A stretch of DNA of 64,000 nucleotides from an uncultured Gammaproteobacteria bacterium. GTDB taxonomy: Bacteria; Pseudomonadota; Gammaproteobacteria; Arenicellales; JAANXG01. The stretch is from contig CAMYNL010000006.1 in the NCBI GenBank assembly GCA_947259705.1, forward strand, positions 1 through 64,000. The letters run 5' to 3'. The notes below the pieces were generated by a model. It searched no databases and was not told the origin of the DNA. It was given only the letters and a program-made list of their open reading frames with translations. Shown piece by piece: positions 9,221 through 18,287 of this stretch; within the stretch, counting starts at the first letter, position 1, and every line of letters starts with the position of its first letter. The position numbers and the translations under genes were made by a program.

Positions 9221-9970
9221 TCAGGGGCTGAGCGCTCTGCCTCCGTCCACGGTGAGGATCTCGCCGGTGGTGAAACTGCCGTCGCGGATGAGGAACAGCA
9301 CCGCAGCGGCTATCTCCTCGGGCCGTCCGGTCCGCTTGAGCGGCGTGCGTGCCACCAGCTTCCGTTGCAGCGCTTCGTCCTGCGCGTTTTCCGGCCACAG
9401 GATCGCCCCCGGCGCGACGCCGTTCACCCGTACCTCCGGACCCAGGTCTGCGCCCAGCGCCTGGGTGAGCATGATAAGCCCGGCCTTGGCGGCGCAATAG
9501 ACGGGATGCTCCCTCAGCGGCCGCCGCCCATAGATGTCGGCGATGTTGATCACGCACCCGCGGGTGCGGCGGAGTTCGCCGGCTGCCGACTGCACCAGAA
9601 AGAACGGCACCTTGAGATTGATGCCGACCAGCTGCTTCCATTGTTCTTCCGTGGTCCGGCCGACGGGAGTGGGGTAAAAGCAGGACGCGTTGTTGACCAC
9701 CACATCCATGCGGCCGAAGCTTTCCAGCACTTGGCGCACCAGGCTGTCGAGCTTGGCGATGTCCTGCAGGTCACCCTGCACCACGGTCGCCGATTGCGGG
9801 CGGGCCCGGTTGCATTCCTCGCTGAGCGCACGCGCATCGCTGTCAGAGCTGCGGTAATGAATCACCACCCGCATGCCGGCCCGATGCAGCTGGCGGACGA
9901 TTTCCGCCCCGATGCGGCGGGCGCCGCCGGTTACCAGAACAACCTTGTCGTTTAGCTGTGACTCTTGCAT
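9221..9970 (-). CDS. folM: pteridine reductase-type SDR (FolM/PTR1-like)
   Basis: A 249-residue short-chain dehydrogenase. The Rossmann motif is TGGARRIG (about residues 14-21), NNAS follows, and the active site carries Asp in place of the usual Ser (NIADIYG) before YCAAK, the pattern of pteridine reductases that reduce dihydropterins with NADPH. The ATG at 9970 precedes QLNDKVVLVTGG; the open frame extends 29 codons further without homology-like sequence. Its position next to folB and folK supports a pterin role. The exact substrate (dihydrofolate, dihydromonapterin or a methanopterin precursor) cannot be told. Confidence 0.85.
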   Translation of the reverse strand: MQESQLNDKVVLVTGGARRIGAEIVRQLHRAGMRVVIHYRSSDSDARALSEECNRARPQSATVVQGDLQDIAKLDSLVRQVLESFGRMDVVVNNASCFYPTPVGRTTEEQWKQLVGINLKVPFFLVQSAAGELRRTRGCVINIADIYGRRPLREHPVYCAAKAGLIMLTQALGADLGPEVRVNGVAPGAILWPENAQDEALQRKLVARTPLKRTGRPEEIAAAVLFLIRDGSFTTGEILTVDGGRALSP

Positions 9971-10064
9971 TATCCGCCTTCTGGAAAAGCCAGGATACAT
10001 CGTAACCGATTCGCCGCGCCCGCACAGCGAGTCACTTTCATTAACCCCACGTTCCATTCCGGTT

Positions 10065-11216
10065 TTGCAATTACCCGACCCTGATCCTGCTGCGCTCGCT
10101 CACAGTCAACGCCTGCAGGACGTGATCCGGGCCGAGATTGAGGCGAAGGGGGGCGCCATGGAGTTCAGCCGCTTTATGGAGCTGGCGCTCTACGCGCCGG
10201 GGCTCGGCTACTACACCGCCGGGCAGCAGAAGTTCGGGGAACAGGGGGACTTCGTCACCGCGCCGGAGCTGGGCGGGCTGTTCGCGGCCTGCGTTGCCCG
10301 CTGCTGCCACGACGGCCTGGCTCAGTGCGGCGGCGGCGACATCTGGGAGTTCGGAGCCGGTACCGGCGCGCTTGCGGCCGGCTTGCTGAGGGAGCTGGGC
10401 CGGCGGGACGGGCTGCCGCGGCGCTATCGCATTATGGAGCTGAGCCCGGAACTGCGGGCCCGTCAGCGGCGGCGACTGGAGCGCGCGGTACCTGAATACG
10501 TTGATCGCGTCAGCTGGGAGGATGCGCTCCCCGGGGATCTCGGGGACGCGGTGATAGTCGCCAATGAGGTGCTGGACGCCATGCCGGTGATGCGCTTTTG
10601 CGTTGACGACGGCTCACCGCGACTGGTCCACGTCGTGCCGCGGGGATCGTCTTTCGGCGAGTCGCTGCAGCAGGGGCCGGCGAATCAACTTGCCGCGGTC
10701 GCCGGCCTGGGGCTTGCGAAGGGCTACTGCTCCGAGCTGCACCCGGCTGCCGCGGCCTGGGTCGCGAGCCTGGCGGAACGCCTGCGACGCGGCCTGCTGC
10801 TGATCGTCGACTACGGTTATCCCGAGCGTGAGTACTACCATCCGCAGCGGACGCAGGGAACCTTGATGTGCCATTACCGGCACCGGGCACACGTGGACCC
10901 CTACCGGCTGGTCGGCCTGCAGGACATCACCGCGCATGTGAATTTCAGTGCCATTGCCCGTTCCGGGGTGGATGCCGGCCTGAAGCTGACTGGCTATACC
11001 AGTCAGGCGGCATTCCTGATCGCCGCCGGACTGCTGGACTTGGCGGCCCGGGAAGAGCCCGCGGGCGAGGCGGCACGACTCGCCCTGACCAGGCAGGTGC
11101 AGCGATTGACCTCGCCGGCGGAGATGGGGGAGTCGTTCAAGGCGATGGCGCTGAGCAAGGATCTGCAGCGGCCGCTGACCGGCTTCGGACTTTTCGACCA
11201 ACGCCGCCGGCTTTGA
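10065..11216 (+). CDS. SAM-dependent methyltransferase, MidA/NDUFAF7 family
   Basis: About 383 residues. EFGAGTGALAAGLL is the SAM-binding motif I; GYYTAGQQKFGEQGDFVTAPEL, NEVLDAMPV and VDYGYPEREYYHPQR are signatures of the COG1565 family. The eukaryotic member methylates a complex I subunit; the bacterial target is unknown. The start is uncertain: the frame is open from 9873, across the divergent SDR start; the TTG at 10065 (LQLPDPDPAALAHSQRL) begins where the family normally starts. The stop is two bases before uppP. Confidence 0.85.
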   Translation: MQLPDPDPAALAHSQRLQDVIRAEIEAKGGAMEFSRFMELALYAPGLGYYTAGQQKFGEQGDFVTAPELGGLFAACVARCCHDGLAQCGGGDIWEFGAGTGALAAGLLRELGRRDGLPRRYRIMELSPELRARQRRRLERAVPEYVDRVSWEDALPGDLGDAVIVANEVLDAMPVMRFCVDDGSPRLVHVVPRGSSFGESLQQGPANQLAAVAGLGLAKGYCSELHPAAAAWVASLAERLRRGLLLIVDYGYPEREYYHPQRTQGTLMCHYRHRAHVDPYRLVGLQDITAHVNFSAIARSGVDAGLKLTGYTSQAAFLIAAGLLDLAAREEPAGEAARLALTRQVQRLTSPAEMGESFKAMALSKDLQRPLTGFGLFDQRRRL

Positions 11217-11217
11217 C

Positions 11218-12015
11218 ATGGACTGGTTGCAAACCATTCTTCTTGCTGCCCTGCAGGGACTGACGGAATTCCTGCCGATCTCCAGTTCCGCTCATCTCAT
11301 CCTGCTGCCACGGCTGGTGGGATGGGAGGATCAGGGCCTGGCGTTTGACGTGGCGGTGCATGTGGGCAGCCTGGCCGCGTTGGTTTGCTACTTCAGACAT
11401 CAATTGTACAAGTTGTGCGACGCGTGGTGGGCACAGGTGACACGCGGCCAGGGGTCCGCCGACGCCCGGCTGGCCTGGGCGGTGGTGATCGCGACACTGC
11501 CGGTTATGGTGATCGGCGCGGCGATCAATGGAGGAGTCGAGGTGCTGTTGCGGGATCCCATGGTGATCGCTGCCGCGACGCTGGCGTTCGGCATACTGTT
11601 ATGGATCGCCGACCGCCATGCGCGGCGTGTCCGCGATGAATATACCCTGAGCTGGCGCGACATAGTCATCGTGGGCTGCGCGCAGGCCCTGGCGCTGATC
11701 CCGGGCACCTCCCGCTCGGGTATTACCATGACCGCGGCGCTGGCGTTGGGGCTCACCCGCAACGCGGCGGCGCGCTTTTCCTTTCTGCTGTCGATCCCGG
11801 TCATCCTGCTCGCCGGGGTACTGAAAACCGTAGAGTTGCTGGCTGCCCCGGAAACCGCTCCCTGGCTGCAGATCCTGGTGGGTGCCGCGGTGTCCGGCAT
11901 CACCGCGTTCGCCTGCATCCACTTCTTTCTCAAGCTTATCGAGCGCGTCGGCATGACCCCGTTCGTCGTCTACCGGATCGTGCTGGCGCTGCTGCTCATC
12001 TATCTATATCGCTGA
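11218..12015 (+). CDS. uppP: undecaprenyl-diphosphatase UppP (BacA)
   Basis: Dephosphorylates undecaprenyl diphosphate at the outer face of the inner membrane, recycling the lipid carrier for peptidoglycan; overexpression gives bacitracin resistance. 265 residues and about eight hydrophobic segments. Both catalytic motifs are seen: EFLPISSSAHL near residue 18 and PGTSRSGITM near 162. The ATG directly follows the upstream methyltransferase stop. Confidence 0.96.
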   Translation: MDWLQTILLAALQGLTEFLPISSSAHLILLPRLVGWEDQGLAFDVAVHVGSLAALVCYFRHQLYKLCDAWWAQVTRGQGSADARLAWAVVIATLPVMVIGAAINGGVEVLLRDPMVIAAATLAFGILLWIADRHARRVRDEYTLSWRDIVIVGCAQALALIPGTSRSGITMTAALALGLTRNAAARFSFLLSIPVILLAGVLKTVELLAAPETAPWLQILVGAAVSGITAFACIHFFLKLIERVGMTPFVVYRIVLALLLIYLYR

Positions 12016-12051
12016 CGGCAGGACGCCAAGCCGGCGACCCGGCGCCGACGG

Positions 12052-13287
12052 TCAGCCCGGCCGCATGATGGCGGCCACCGCCGCGCAACGTTGGCGGTGT
12101 ATCGCCCCGGCAATGGCCCGGCCATCGTCCAGCGAGGCGGCGATGCTTGCATTGTCCACCGCGCGCGCCGCCTCGAAACAGCGCTGCAGCAAACGGGCCT
12201 GCGGATACGCACGGTACTCCATACCCTTGCGTCCGCGGGCATCGGCTTCGCAGGCTACCGCGAGGTGCTGTACGCGTTCCGGTCGCCTGAAGGCATCGAT
12301 GGCCTCCAGGAGCTTGACGATGGTTGCAGGCTCGGCTTCCAGCAGCTTGTGCATGGCGAGATGGTGGCGGCACACCAGCAGGCCCAGCTGGTGGCAGGAT
12401 TTGGGTACCCGCAACCGCTCGCACAGCATGCGCACCGGCGCCAGGCCGCGCAGTTCGTGACCCTTGTGACTGGGTAGTTGGTCGAGCGGTGTCAACGCCT
12501 TGCCCAGGTCATGCACCAGCGCGGCAAACCGCACCGCCAGTACATCGCTCAGGCGGGCCGCGGTGTCGATCACCAGCAAGGTATGGATGCCGCTGTCCAC
12601 CTCGGGATGGAAGTCCTTGCGCTGGGGCACGCCGAACAGGGCCTCGATCTCTGGGAACACCCGTCTCAGGGCGCCGCAACCGCGCAGTGTCTCCACGAAC
12701 CGCGACGGCCTGCGCTCGGCCAGGGCTCCGCTCAGTTCCTGCCACACCCGTTCCGGCACCAGCGCATCCACCTCACCGGCCCTCACCATATCGCGCATCA
12801 GCGCCAGCGTCTCACCAGCTACCTTGAAGTCGTAACGGGCTCGAAAGCGCGCCACACGCAGCACCCGCACGGGGTCTTCCACGAATGCCGGCGACACGTG
12901 GCGGAGCAGGCCCCGTTCCAGGTCCCGGCGTCCGTGGAAGAAATCGATGAGCTTTCCGTCCGCGGTCATGGCCATGGCATTGATGGTGAGGTCCCGACGC
13001 GCCAGGTCCTGTTCCAGGGTAACCGACGGCCCGCTGTCGAACTCGAAACCGGTGTAGCCGGGTGCGGTCTTGCGTTCCCGACGCGCCAGAGCGTATTCCT
13101 CGCCGGTCTCAGGATGCAGGAACACGGGGAAATCGCGGCCGACCGATTTGAACCCGCGTTGCAGCATCGCCTCCGGCGTGCTTCCCACTACCACCCAGTC
13201 GCGGTCCTTGACTTCCCTGCCCAGCAATTCATCCCGCACGGCGCCGCCAACGAGGTATGCTTCCAATCCGTCTTCTGGTTCTGGCAT
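12052..13287 (-). CDS. cca: multifunctional CCA tRNA nucleotidyltransferase
   Basis: Adds or repairs the CCA end of tRNAs. 411 residues. N-terminal nucleotidyltransferase: YLVGGAVRDELLGREVKDRDWVVVG with the metal-binding acidic pair, then RRDLTINAMAMTADGKLIDFFHGRRDL. The C-terminal half has an HD-domain with ALVHDLGKALTP, the mark of the gammaproteobacterial multifunctional type with 2',3'-cyclic phosphodiesterase and phosphatase activities. Divergent from the aminopeptidase gene with a 32-base gap. Confidence 0.96.
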   Translation of the reverse strand: MPEPEDGLEAYLVGGAVRDELLGREVKDRDWVVVGSTPEAMLQRGFKSVGRDFPVFLHPETGEEYALARRERKTAPGYTGFEFDSGPSVTLEQDLARRDLTINAMAMTADGKLIDFFHGRRDLERGLLRHVSPAFVEDPVRVLRVARFRARYDFKVAGETLALMRDMVRAGEVDALVPERVWQELSGALAERRPSRFVETLRGCGALRRVFPEIEALFGVPQRKDFHPEVDSGIHTLLVIDTAARLSDVLAVRFAALVHDLGKALTPLDQLPSHKGHELRGLAPVRMLCERLRVPKSCHQLGLLVCRHHLAMHKLLEAEPATIVKLLEAIDAFRRPERVQHLAVACEADARGRKGMEYRAYPQARLLQRCFEAARAVDNASIAASLDDGRAIAGAIHRQRCAAVAAIMRPG

Positions 13288-13319
13288 AGTCCATCAACGT
13301 TACAAGTTGCAAGCGGCGA

Positions 13320-14531
13320 GTGGCAAGGTTTTTTGATCTGGGCGCAAGGTGGGGAGGGGTCCTGCTCGCGGGAGTCCTCGCCGGCTGTGCCAACGTCGGT
13401 TACTACGTGCAGTCCATCAACGGGCAGTTCGACCTGGTGCAGAGAGCGCGCCCCATCGAGACGGTGCTGGCGGATGAGGGGTTGCCGGAATCCTTGAAGG
13501 AAAAGCTGCGCCAGGCTGTACGTATCCGCCGCTTCGCCAGCGAAGCGCTGTCGCTGCCCGATAACCCGAGTTATACGGAATATGCCGAACTGGAACGGCC
13601 GTTCGCGGTATGGAATGTGTTCGCGGCGCCGGAACTTTCGCTGACGTCGCGTCAATGGTGTTTCCCCATCGTTGGTTGCGTGTTTTACCGCGGCTACTTC
13701 AGCGAAGCGGATGCACAGGATTTCGCCGTTGAGCAGGCTGCGCAGGGCGACGATGTTTACGTGGGCGGCGTGCCCGCCTACTCGACCCTGGGCTGGTTCG
13801 ACGATCCGCTGCTCAACACCGTGATGCATTATCCGGAGGAGGAACTGGCCGGCCTGATCTTCCACGAACTGGCACACCAGGTGGCCTACGCCAAGGGTGA
13901 CACCACCTTTAATGAGTCCTTTGCCACCGCGGTAGAACTGGAGGGGGTGAAACGCTGGCTCGCGGCCGGCGGCAGCCCCGAGCGCGCCGTGAGCTACCGG
14001 CAGCGAAAACGGCGTAACCAGGCGGTGGTGGCGTTGATCTTGCGTTACCGCGGCGTCCTGGAAACGGTTTACGCGGCAGACCAGAGCGACCAGTGGAAGA
14101 GGTGGCGCAAGGAGGAAACCATCACCGCCATGAAGAATGAATACCGGGGCCTGGTGTCGGGCTGGCCGGGTTACCGGGGCTACCGCAGCTGGTTCGCGCA
14201 GCCGATCAACAACGCGCAGCTGGCATCGGTTGCCGCTTACTTCGAGCTGGTGACGGCATTCGAGAACCTGTTGGCCCGCAAGAACGGCGACTTGGCGAGC
14301 TTCTACCAGGCGGTGAAAGAGCTTGCCTCGATGGACCGCGATTCAAGACGACGCGCTTTGCGCGCACCGGCCATCGCCCGGCGTTGGCTAGCGCCGGGCG
14401 ATCCGGCGCAGGGCATCGATGTGGTCGGGGTGCGGCAGCAGATAACCGGGTACGATCTCTTCCATGCTGCGCGGAGTGCAACCGAAGATGGTAGGAAAAT
14501 CGCCGTCGCAGACACTGTCCACCTGCAGTGA
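13320..14531 (+). CDS. predicted aminopeptidase lipoprotein (COG4324)
   Basis: 403 residues from a GTG. VLAGVLAGC gives a lipobox with Cys23, so it is probably membrane-anchored in the periplasm. The zinc-peptidase motif HELAH is at 182-186, followed by NESFAT with the likely third zinc ligand; TLGWFDDPLLNTVM is also family-typical. Substrate unknown. The last 48 codons run antisense through the 3' end of the neighbouring epimerase-like gene, so the natural stop may have been lost; the conserved part ends near 14350. Confidence 0.82.
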   Translation: MARFFDLGARWGGVLLAGVLAGCANVGYYVQSINGQFDLVQRARPIETVLADEGLPESLKEKLRQAVRIRRFASEALSLPDNPSYTEYAELERPFAVWNVFAAPELSLTSRQWCFPIVGCVFYRGYFSEADAQDFAVEQAAQGDDVYVGGVPAYSTLGWFDDPLLNTVMHYPEEELAGLIFHELAHQVAYAKGDTTFNESFATAVELEGVKRWLAAGGSPERAVSYRQRKRRNQAVVALILRYRGVLETVYAADQSDQWKRWRKEETITAMKNEYRGLVSGWPGYRGYRSWFAQPINNAQLASVAAYFELVTAFENLLARKNGDLASFYQAVKELASMDRDSRRRALRAPAIARRWLAPGDPAQGIDVVGVRQQITGYDLFHAARSATEDGRKIAVADTVHLQ

Positions 14532-15344
14532 GAGATAGTTGTCGCGGCTGAATGGTTTGCCCGGCACCCATTCCATCACCGATGCCTGGGCCCTCGCCTG
14601 CCAGTCGCGCAGCCGCACGATCCTTCTCTTCATGCCCGTCACCCGCGCCAGGTATTCGACGATTTCGTAGAGGGTATATACCTTGGGGCCGCAGAGGTTA
14701 TAGCGCTGGTTATAGGTGCCGTGGTCCTGGATAGCCTGGACGAAGCAGTGGGTCACGTCCTCGATGTAAACCGGCTGCATGCGGGCGTCGGGGCAGGCCA
14801 GCGGAAAAGCCATTGGTATGCTGCGCAACAGCCCGGCGAAACGATTGGTGAAACTGTCACCGGGACCGAAGATCACCGACGGCCGGAAGCTGGTCGCCTT
14901 GTACTGCCCGCCCCGGGCGCCATTGTGGACCAGTTCCTCCGCCTCGCCCTTGGTCCTCAGGTAATGGCTGGGACCCTCGGAACCGGCGTTTAGTGCGCTC
15001 ATATGCAGCAGCCGCGGCACGCGGGTCTGCTTGACGGCCTCGACGACCCGCTCCGCGAGCCGGGTGTGGGCGCGAACGAAGCCTTCGCCCTTGCGCCCCG
15101 ACTCGTTGAGTATGCCGACCAGGTTGATGACCACATCCATGCCCTGGAACTGGCGGCACAGAAATTTCTGGTCGTGCACGTCCCCCTCTACCAGGGTAAC
15201 GGTGGGCAACACCAGCAGGTCCCGGTGTCGCTGCTGGCGTCGGGTTACGACGACAATACGGTGCCCCAGTGCCGACAAGCTGGAGGCGATGCTGTGACCG
15301 ACGAACCCGGTGCCGCCGAGCAGGCAAGTTTTGAGTTGACGCAT
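14388..15344 (-). CDS. complex I NDUFA9-like SDR-family protein
   Basis: 318 residues, atypical extended SDR. The N-terminal LLGGTGFVGHSIASSLSALG binds the dinucleotide, DVVINLVGILNES and LLHMSALNA follow, and the YLRTKGEAEELV segment holds the Tyr-x3-Lys pair. This family is related to NDUFA9 of respiratory complex I and to NAD(P)-binding epimerases; it is common in Proteobacteria with no firm role. Its 3' end overlaps that of the convergent aminopeptidase by 144 bases. Confidence 0.85.
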   Translation of the reverse strand: MRQLKTCLLGGTGFVGHSIASSLSALGHRIVVVTRRQQRHRDLLVLPTVTLVEGDVHDQKFLCRQFQGMDVVINLVGILNESGRKGEGFVRAHTRLAERVVEAVKQTRVPRLLHMSALNAGSEGPSHYLRTKGEAEELVHNGARGGQYKATSFRPSVIFGPGDSFTNRFAGLLRSIPMAFPLACPDARMQPVYIEDVTHCFVQAIQDHGTYNQRYNLCGPKVYTLYEIVEYLARVTGMKRRIVRLRDWQARAQASVMEWVPGKPFSRDNYLSLQVDSVCDGDFPTIFGCTPRSMEEIVPGYLLPHPDHIDALRRIARR

Positions 15345-15403
15345 AGGTCTTGTTCTGCGTTGGGTGGTCGAATTATATCACGGGCACATGGAGCGGCCGT
15401 CAG

Positions 15404-16051
15404 TCAGACGGCGCCGTAGCGATCACGGTAACGGCGTATCGCAGCCAACTGTCCGGACATCTCTTCATGTTGCTCCAGATGAGCGATCAGGGTCGACAGC
15501 GTGGCGATAGCGTAGACCTTGATCCCGAAGCGTGCGGCGACCTGATCGACCGCGGACGTCCCGGTCTCGCCACCCTTTTCCTGCCGGTCCAGGGCGATGA
15601 ACACGGCTGACGGCTCGGCACCAGCCGCGCGTATGATCTCCACGGCCTCGTTGATGGAAGTGCCGGCGGAGATCACGTCATCGACGATTGCGACCCGCCC
15701 GTTCAGCTCGGCGCCAATGGTGACCCCACCCTCGCCATGGCTCTTGGCCTCTTTGCGATTAAAGCAGAATGGCACCGCTTCCCCGGTCACGTCGGAGAGC
15801 GCAACGGCGGTGGCGCTGGCGAGCGTGATTCCCTTGTAGGCCGGTCCGAACAAGACGTCGTGGGGTTCGCCGCTGTCGAGGATACAGGCGGCATAGAACT
15901 CGCTGAGGCGTTTGAGGCTGGCGCCGGTGTTGAACAGGCCGGCATTGAAGAAGTAGGGGCTTACACGGCCGGATTTCAATGTGTACTCACCAAAACCCAG
16001 CACCGCCTGATCGATGGCGAACTCGACGAACTTTCTCTGATAGTCTTTCAT
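15404..16051 (-). CDS. pyrE: orotate phosphoribosyltransferase PyrE
   Basis: Makes orotidine 5'-phosphate from orotate and PRPP in pyrimidine synthesis. 215 residues from the ATG at 16051 (KDYQRKFVEFAIDQAVLGFG). FGPAYKGITLAS and the PRPP-binding motif VAIVDDVISAGTSINEAVEI are intact, and FCFNRKEAKSHGEGG is the catalytic loop. The frame is open far upstream but that part is antisense to xthA. xthA-pyrE divergence is a common proteobacterial arrangement. Confidence 0.97.
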   Translation of the reverse strand: MKDYQRKFVEFAIDQAVLGFGEYTLKSGRVSPYFFNAGLFNTGASLKRLSEFYAACILDSGEPHDVLFGPAYKGITLASATAVALSDVTGEAVPFCFNRKEAKSHGEGGVTIGAELNGRVAIVDDVISAGTSINEAVEIIRAAGAEPSAVFIALDRQEKGGETGTSAVDQVAARFGIKVYAIATLSTLIAHLEQHEEMSGQLAAIRRYRDRYGAV

Positions 16052-16147
16052 GTCAGGGTCACAGGGGTCCCGGTTCAGGGCGCGTTCGGTGGGATGTATG
16101 CGTGTCTGGACAAGCAGGTACAATACGCATGATTTCAGTCCCACTCC

Positions 16148-16924
16148 ATGCGTATTATAACCGTCAACGTCAACGGCATTCGCGCGGCTGCGCGCAAGGG
16201 TCTTTTCGACTGGCTGGCCGGTCAGGAAGCCGACGTGATCTGCCTGCAGGAGACCAAGGCCCAGTTCGAGCAGCTGCAGGTGGACGATCAGTATTTTCCT
16301 GTCGGCTATCATCACTACTTCCACGACGCGGAGAAACGTGGATACAGCGGCGTGGCGATCTACTGCCGGCAGCAACCGGACGCGGTAGCGAGCGGCCTGG
16401 GGTGGCCGGACTTCGACGCCGAGGGCCGTTTCCTGCAGGTCGATATCGGCAGGCTCAGTGTCGTATCCCTGTATCTGCCCTCGGGGTCCAGCAGCGAGCT
16501 GCGGCAGGCGGCCAAGTTCGATTTTCTGGAACGGTTTCGGCCGGTGCTGCGGAAGATGCGCCGCAGAAGGCGTGAATTCGTGATCTGCGGGGACTGGAAC
16601 ATAGCACACAAGCAGGTGGACCTCAGGAACTGGCGCTCGAACCAGAAGAACTCCGGTTTTCTTCCCGAGGAGCGGGCGTGGATGGACTGGCTGTTCGGCG
16701 AGTGCGGATACGTGGACGCATTCCGCCAGGTATGCCGGGAGCCCGACCAGTACACCTGGTGGTCGAACCGGGGTCAGGCCTGGGCCAAGAACGTCGGCTG
16801 GCGCATCGACTACCAGGTCATCACGCCGGGGCTGCGCGACCGCGTGCGCGCGGCATCCATATACAAGGACCAGCGATTCTCCGACCATGCACCGCTGGTC
16901 ATGGACTACGACCTGGAAACCTGA
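16148..16924 (+). CDS. xthA: exodeoxyribonuclease III
   Basis: AP endonuclease and 3'-5' exonuclease of base-excision repair. 258 residues. Conserved motifs: NVNGIRAAARKGLFDWL, the metal-binding Glu of CLQETKAQ, GYSGVAIYCR, CGDWNIAHKQVDLRN with catalytic Asp and Asn, and the C-terminal WRIDYQVITPGL and FSDHAPLVMDYDL with the catalytic His. It is divergent from pyrE. The 3' end overlaps the open frame of ampG, but not the ampG start chosen here. Confidence 0.96.
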   Translation: MRIITVNVNGIRAAARKGLFDWLAGQEADVICLQETKAQFEQLQVDDQYFPVGYHHYFHDAEKRGYSGVAIYCRQQPDAVASGLGWPDFDAEGRFLQVDIGRLSVVSLYLPSGSSSELRQAAKFDFLERFRPVLRKMRRRRREFVICGDWNIAHKQVDLRNWRSNQKNSGFLPEERAWMDWLFGECGYVDAFRQVCREPDQYTWWSNRGQAWAKNVGWRIDYQVITPGLRDRVRAASIYKDQRFSDHAPLVMDYDLET

Positions 16925-16955
16925 GCCGGCGTTGAACGAGGCCACCACAGCCGGC

Positions 16956-18287
16956 ATGACCTGGGGCGAGGCGTTCCGGGTTTACACCCGCCCGCGGGTG
17001 GTGGCGATGCTGTTTCTGGGTTTCTCCGCCGGTCTCCCTTTCCTGTTGGTGTTTTCCACCCTGTCGGCATGGCTCGCGGACGCCGATATCCAGCGCAGCG
17101 TCATCGGTTTCTTCAGCTGGGTCGGGATCACTTATTCCATCAAGGTGTTGTGGGCACCGGTGGTTGACCGGGTACCGCTGCCGGGCCTGACGCGCTGGCT
17201 GGGCCGTCGCCGCAGCTGGTTGTTGCTGGCCCAGCTGGGCATCGCCGCGGGGCTGCTGGCCATGTCGATGACCGACCCTGCCACCGAAACCGTGCAGCTG
17301 GCGTTGCTGGCCCTGCTGGTGGCGTTCTCTTCCGCCACCCAGGACATCACTATTGACGCCTATCGCATCGAGGCTATGGACCGCCAGTACCAGGGAGCCA
17401 TGGCGGCATCGTACATCCTCGGCTACCGGCTGGCCCTACTCACCGCCGGGGCCGGAGCCCTCTACATCGCCGAGTTCGGCTCATGGCCGTTGTCATACCT
17501 GTGCATGGCGGCGCTGATGGGGGTCGGTATCGCCACCACCTTCGTCATCACCGAGCCGCTGCGCACCACGCCCCGGGATGCCTATCTTTCGGAGCAGCGC
17601 GTGGTGGACTTCATGGCCCGTTCCGCTCACCTTCCGGACCGCTACCGGGCACTGGTGGCATGGTTCATCGGCGCCGTGGTCTGTCCCTTCACCGATTTCT
17701 TTTCGCGCAACGGCTCGGTGGCACTGGTGATACTCCTGTTCATCGCCGTCTACCGGGTCAGTGATATCACCATGGGCGTGATGGCAAATCCTTTCTACAT
17801 CGATCACGGCTTCAGCAAGGCGGAGATCGCCAGCGTCAGCAAAGTGTTCGGCTTCTTCATGTCCATCCTGGGCGCCATGATAGGGGGAGTGCTGGTGGTC
17901 AGGTTCGGTATTCTGCGGCCTTTGCTGCTGGGCGCGGTGCTGGTGGCGACCACCAACCTGCTGTTCGCCTGGCTGGCGGTGAGCGAGGCCGATCTCAACC
18001 TCCTGGCAATGGTGATCAGCGCCGACAACCTCAGCGGCGGCATCGCCGGGTCGGCATTCATCGCCTATCTGTCCAGCCTCACCAGCAGCGCCTATACCGC
18101 CACCCAGTACGCCTTGTTCAGTTCGCTGATGACCCTGCCGGGAAAGTTCATAGGCGGGTTCTCGGGTGTGGTGGTGCAGGCGCAAGGCTACCCAATCTTC
18201 TTTATCTACGCAGCGGCGGCGGGCATACCGGCGATCGTGCTGGTGTTGTTCCTGATGCGCCGGCGGCAGGCGGCCGGGCCCGACTAG
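16956..18287 (+). CDS. ampG: AmpG-type muropeptide MFS permease
   Basis: 443 residues, about 12-14 hydrophobic segments. AmpG imports anhydro-muropeptides for cell-wall recycling and beta-lactamase signalling. The N-terminus MTWGEAFRVYTRPRVVAMLF, then LGFSAGLPFLLVFSTLSAWL, and the segments FSSATQDITIDAYRIE and LKVLWAP-like SIKVLWAPVVDRV are typical. ATG at 16956 is chosen because family members begin there; TTG 16932 is possible. The TAG stop shares CTAG with the restored-frame stop of the convergent metW. Confidence 0.92.
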   Translation: MTWGEAFRVYTRPRVVAMLFLGFSAGLPFLLVFSTLSAWLADADIQRSVIGFFSWVGITYSIKVLWAPVVDRVPLPGLTRWLGRRRSWLLLAQLGIAAGLLAMSMTDPATETVQLALLALLVAFSSATQDITIDAYRIEAMDRQYQGAMAASYILGYRLALLTAGAGALYIAEFGSWPLSYLCMAALMGVGIATTFVITEPLRTTPRDAYLSEQRVVDFMARSAHLPDRYRALVAWFIGAVVCPFTDFFSRNGSVALVILLFIAVYRVSDITMGVMANPFYIDHGFSKAEIASVSKVFGFFMSILGAMIGGVLVVRFGILRPLLLGAVLVATTNLLFAWLAVSEADLNLLAMVISADNLSGGIAGSAFIAYLSSLTSSAYTATQYALFSSLMTLPGKFIGGFSGVVVQAQGYPIFFIYAAAAGIPAIVLVLFLMRRRQAAGPD

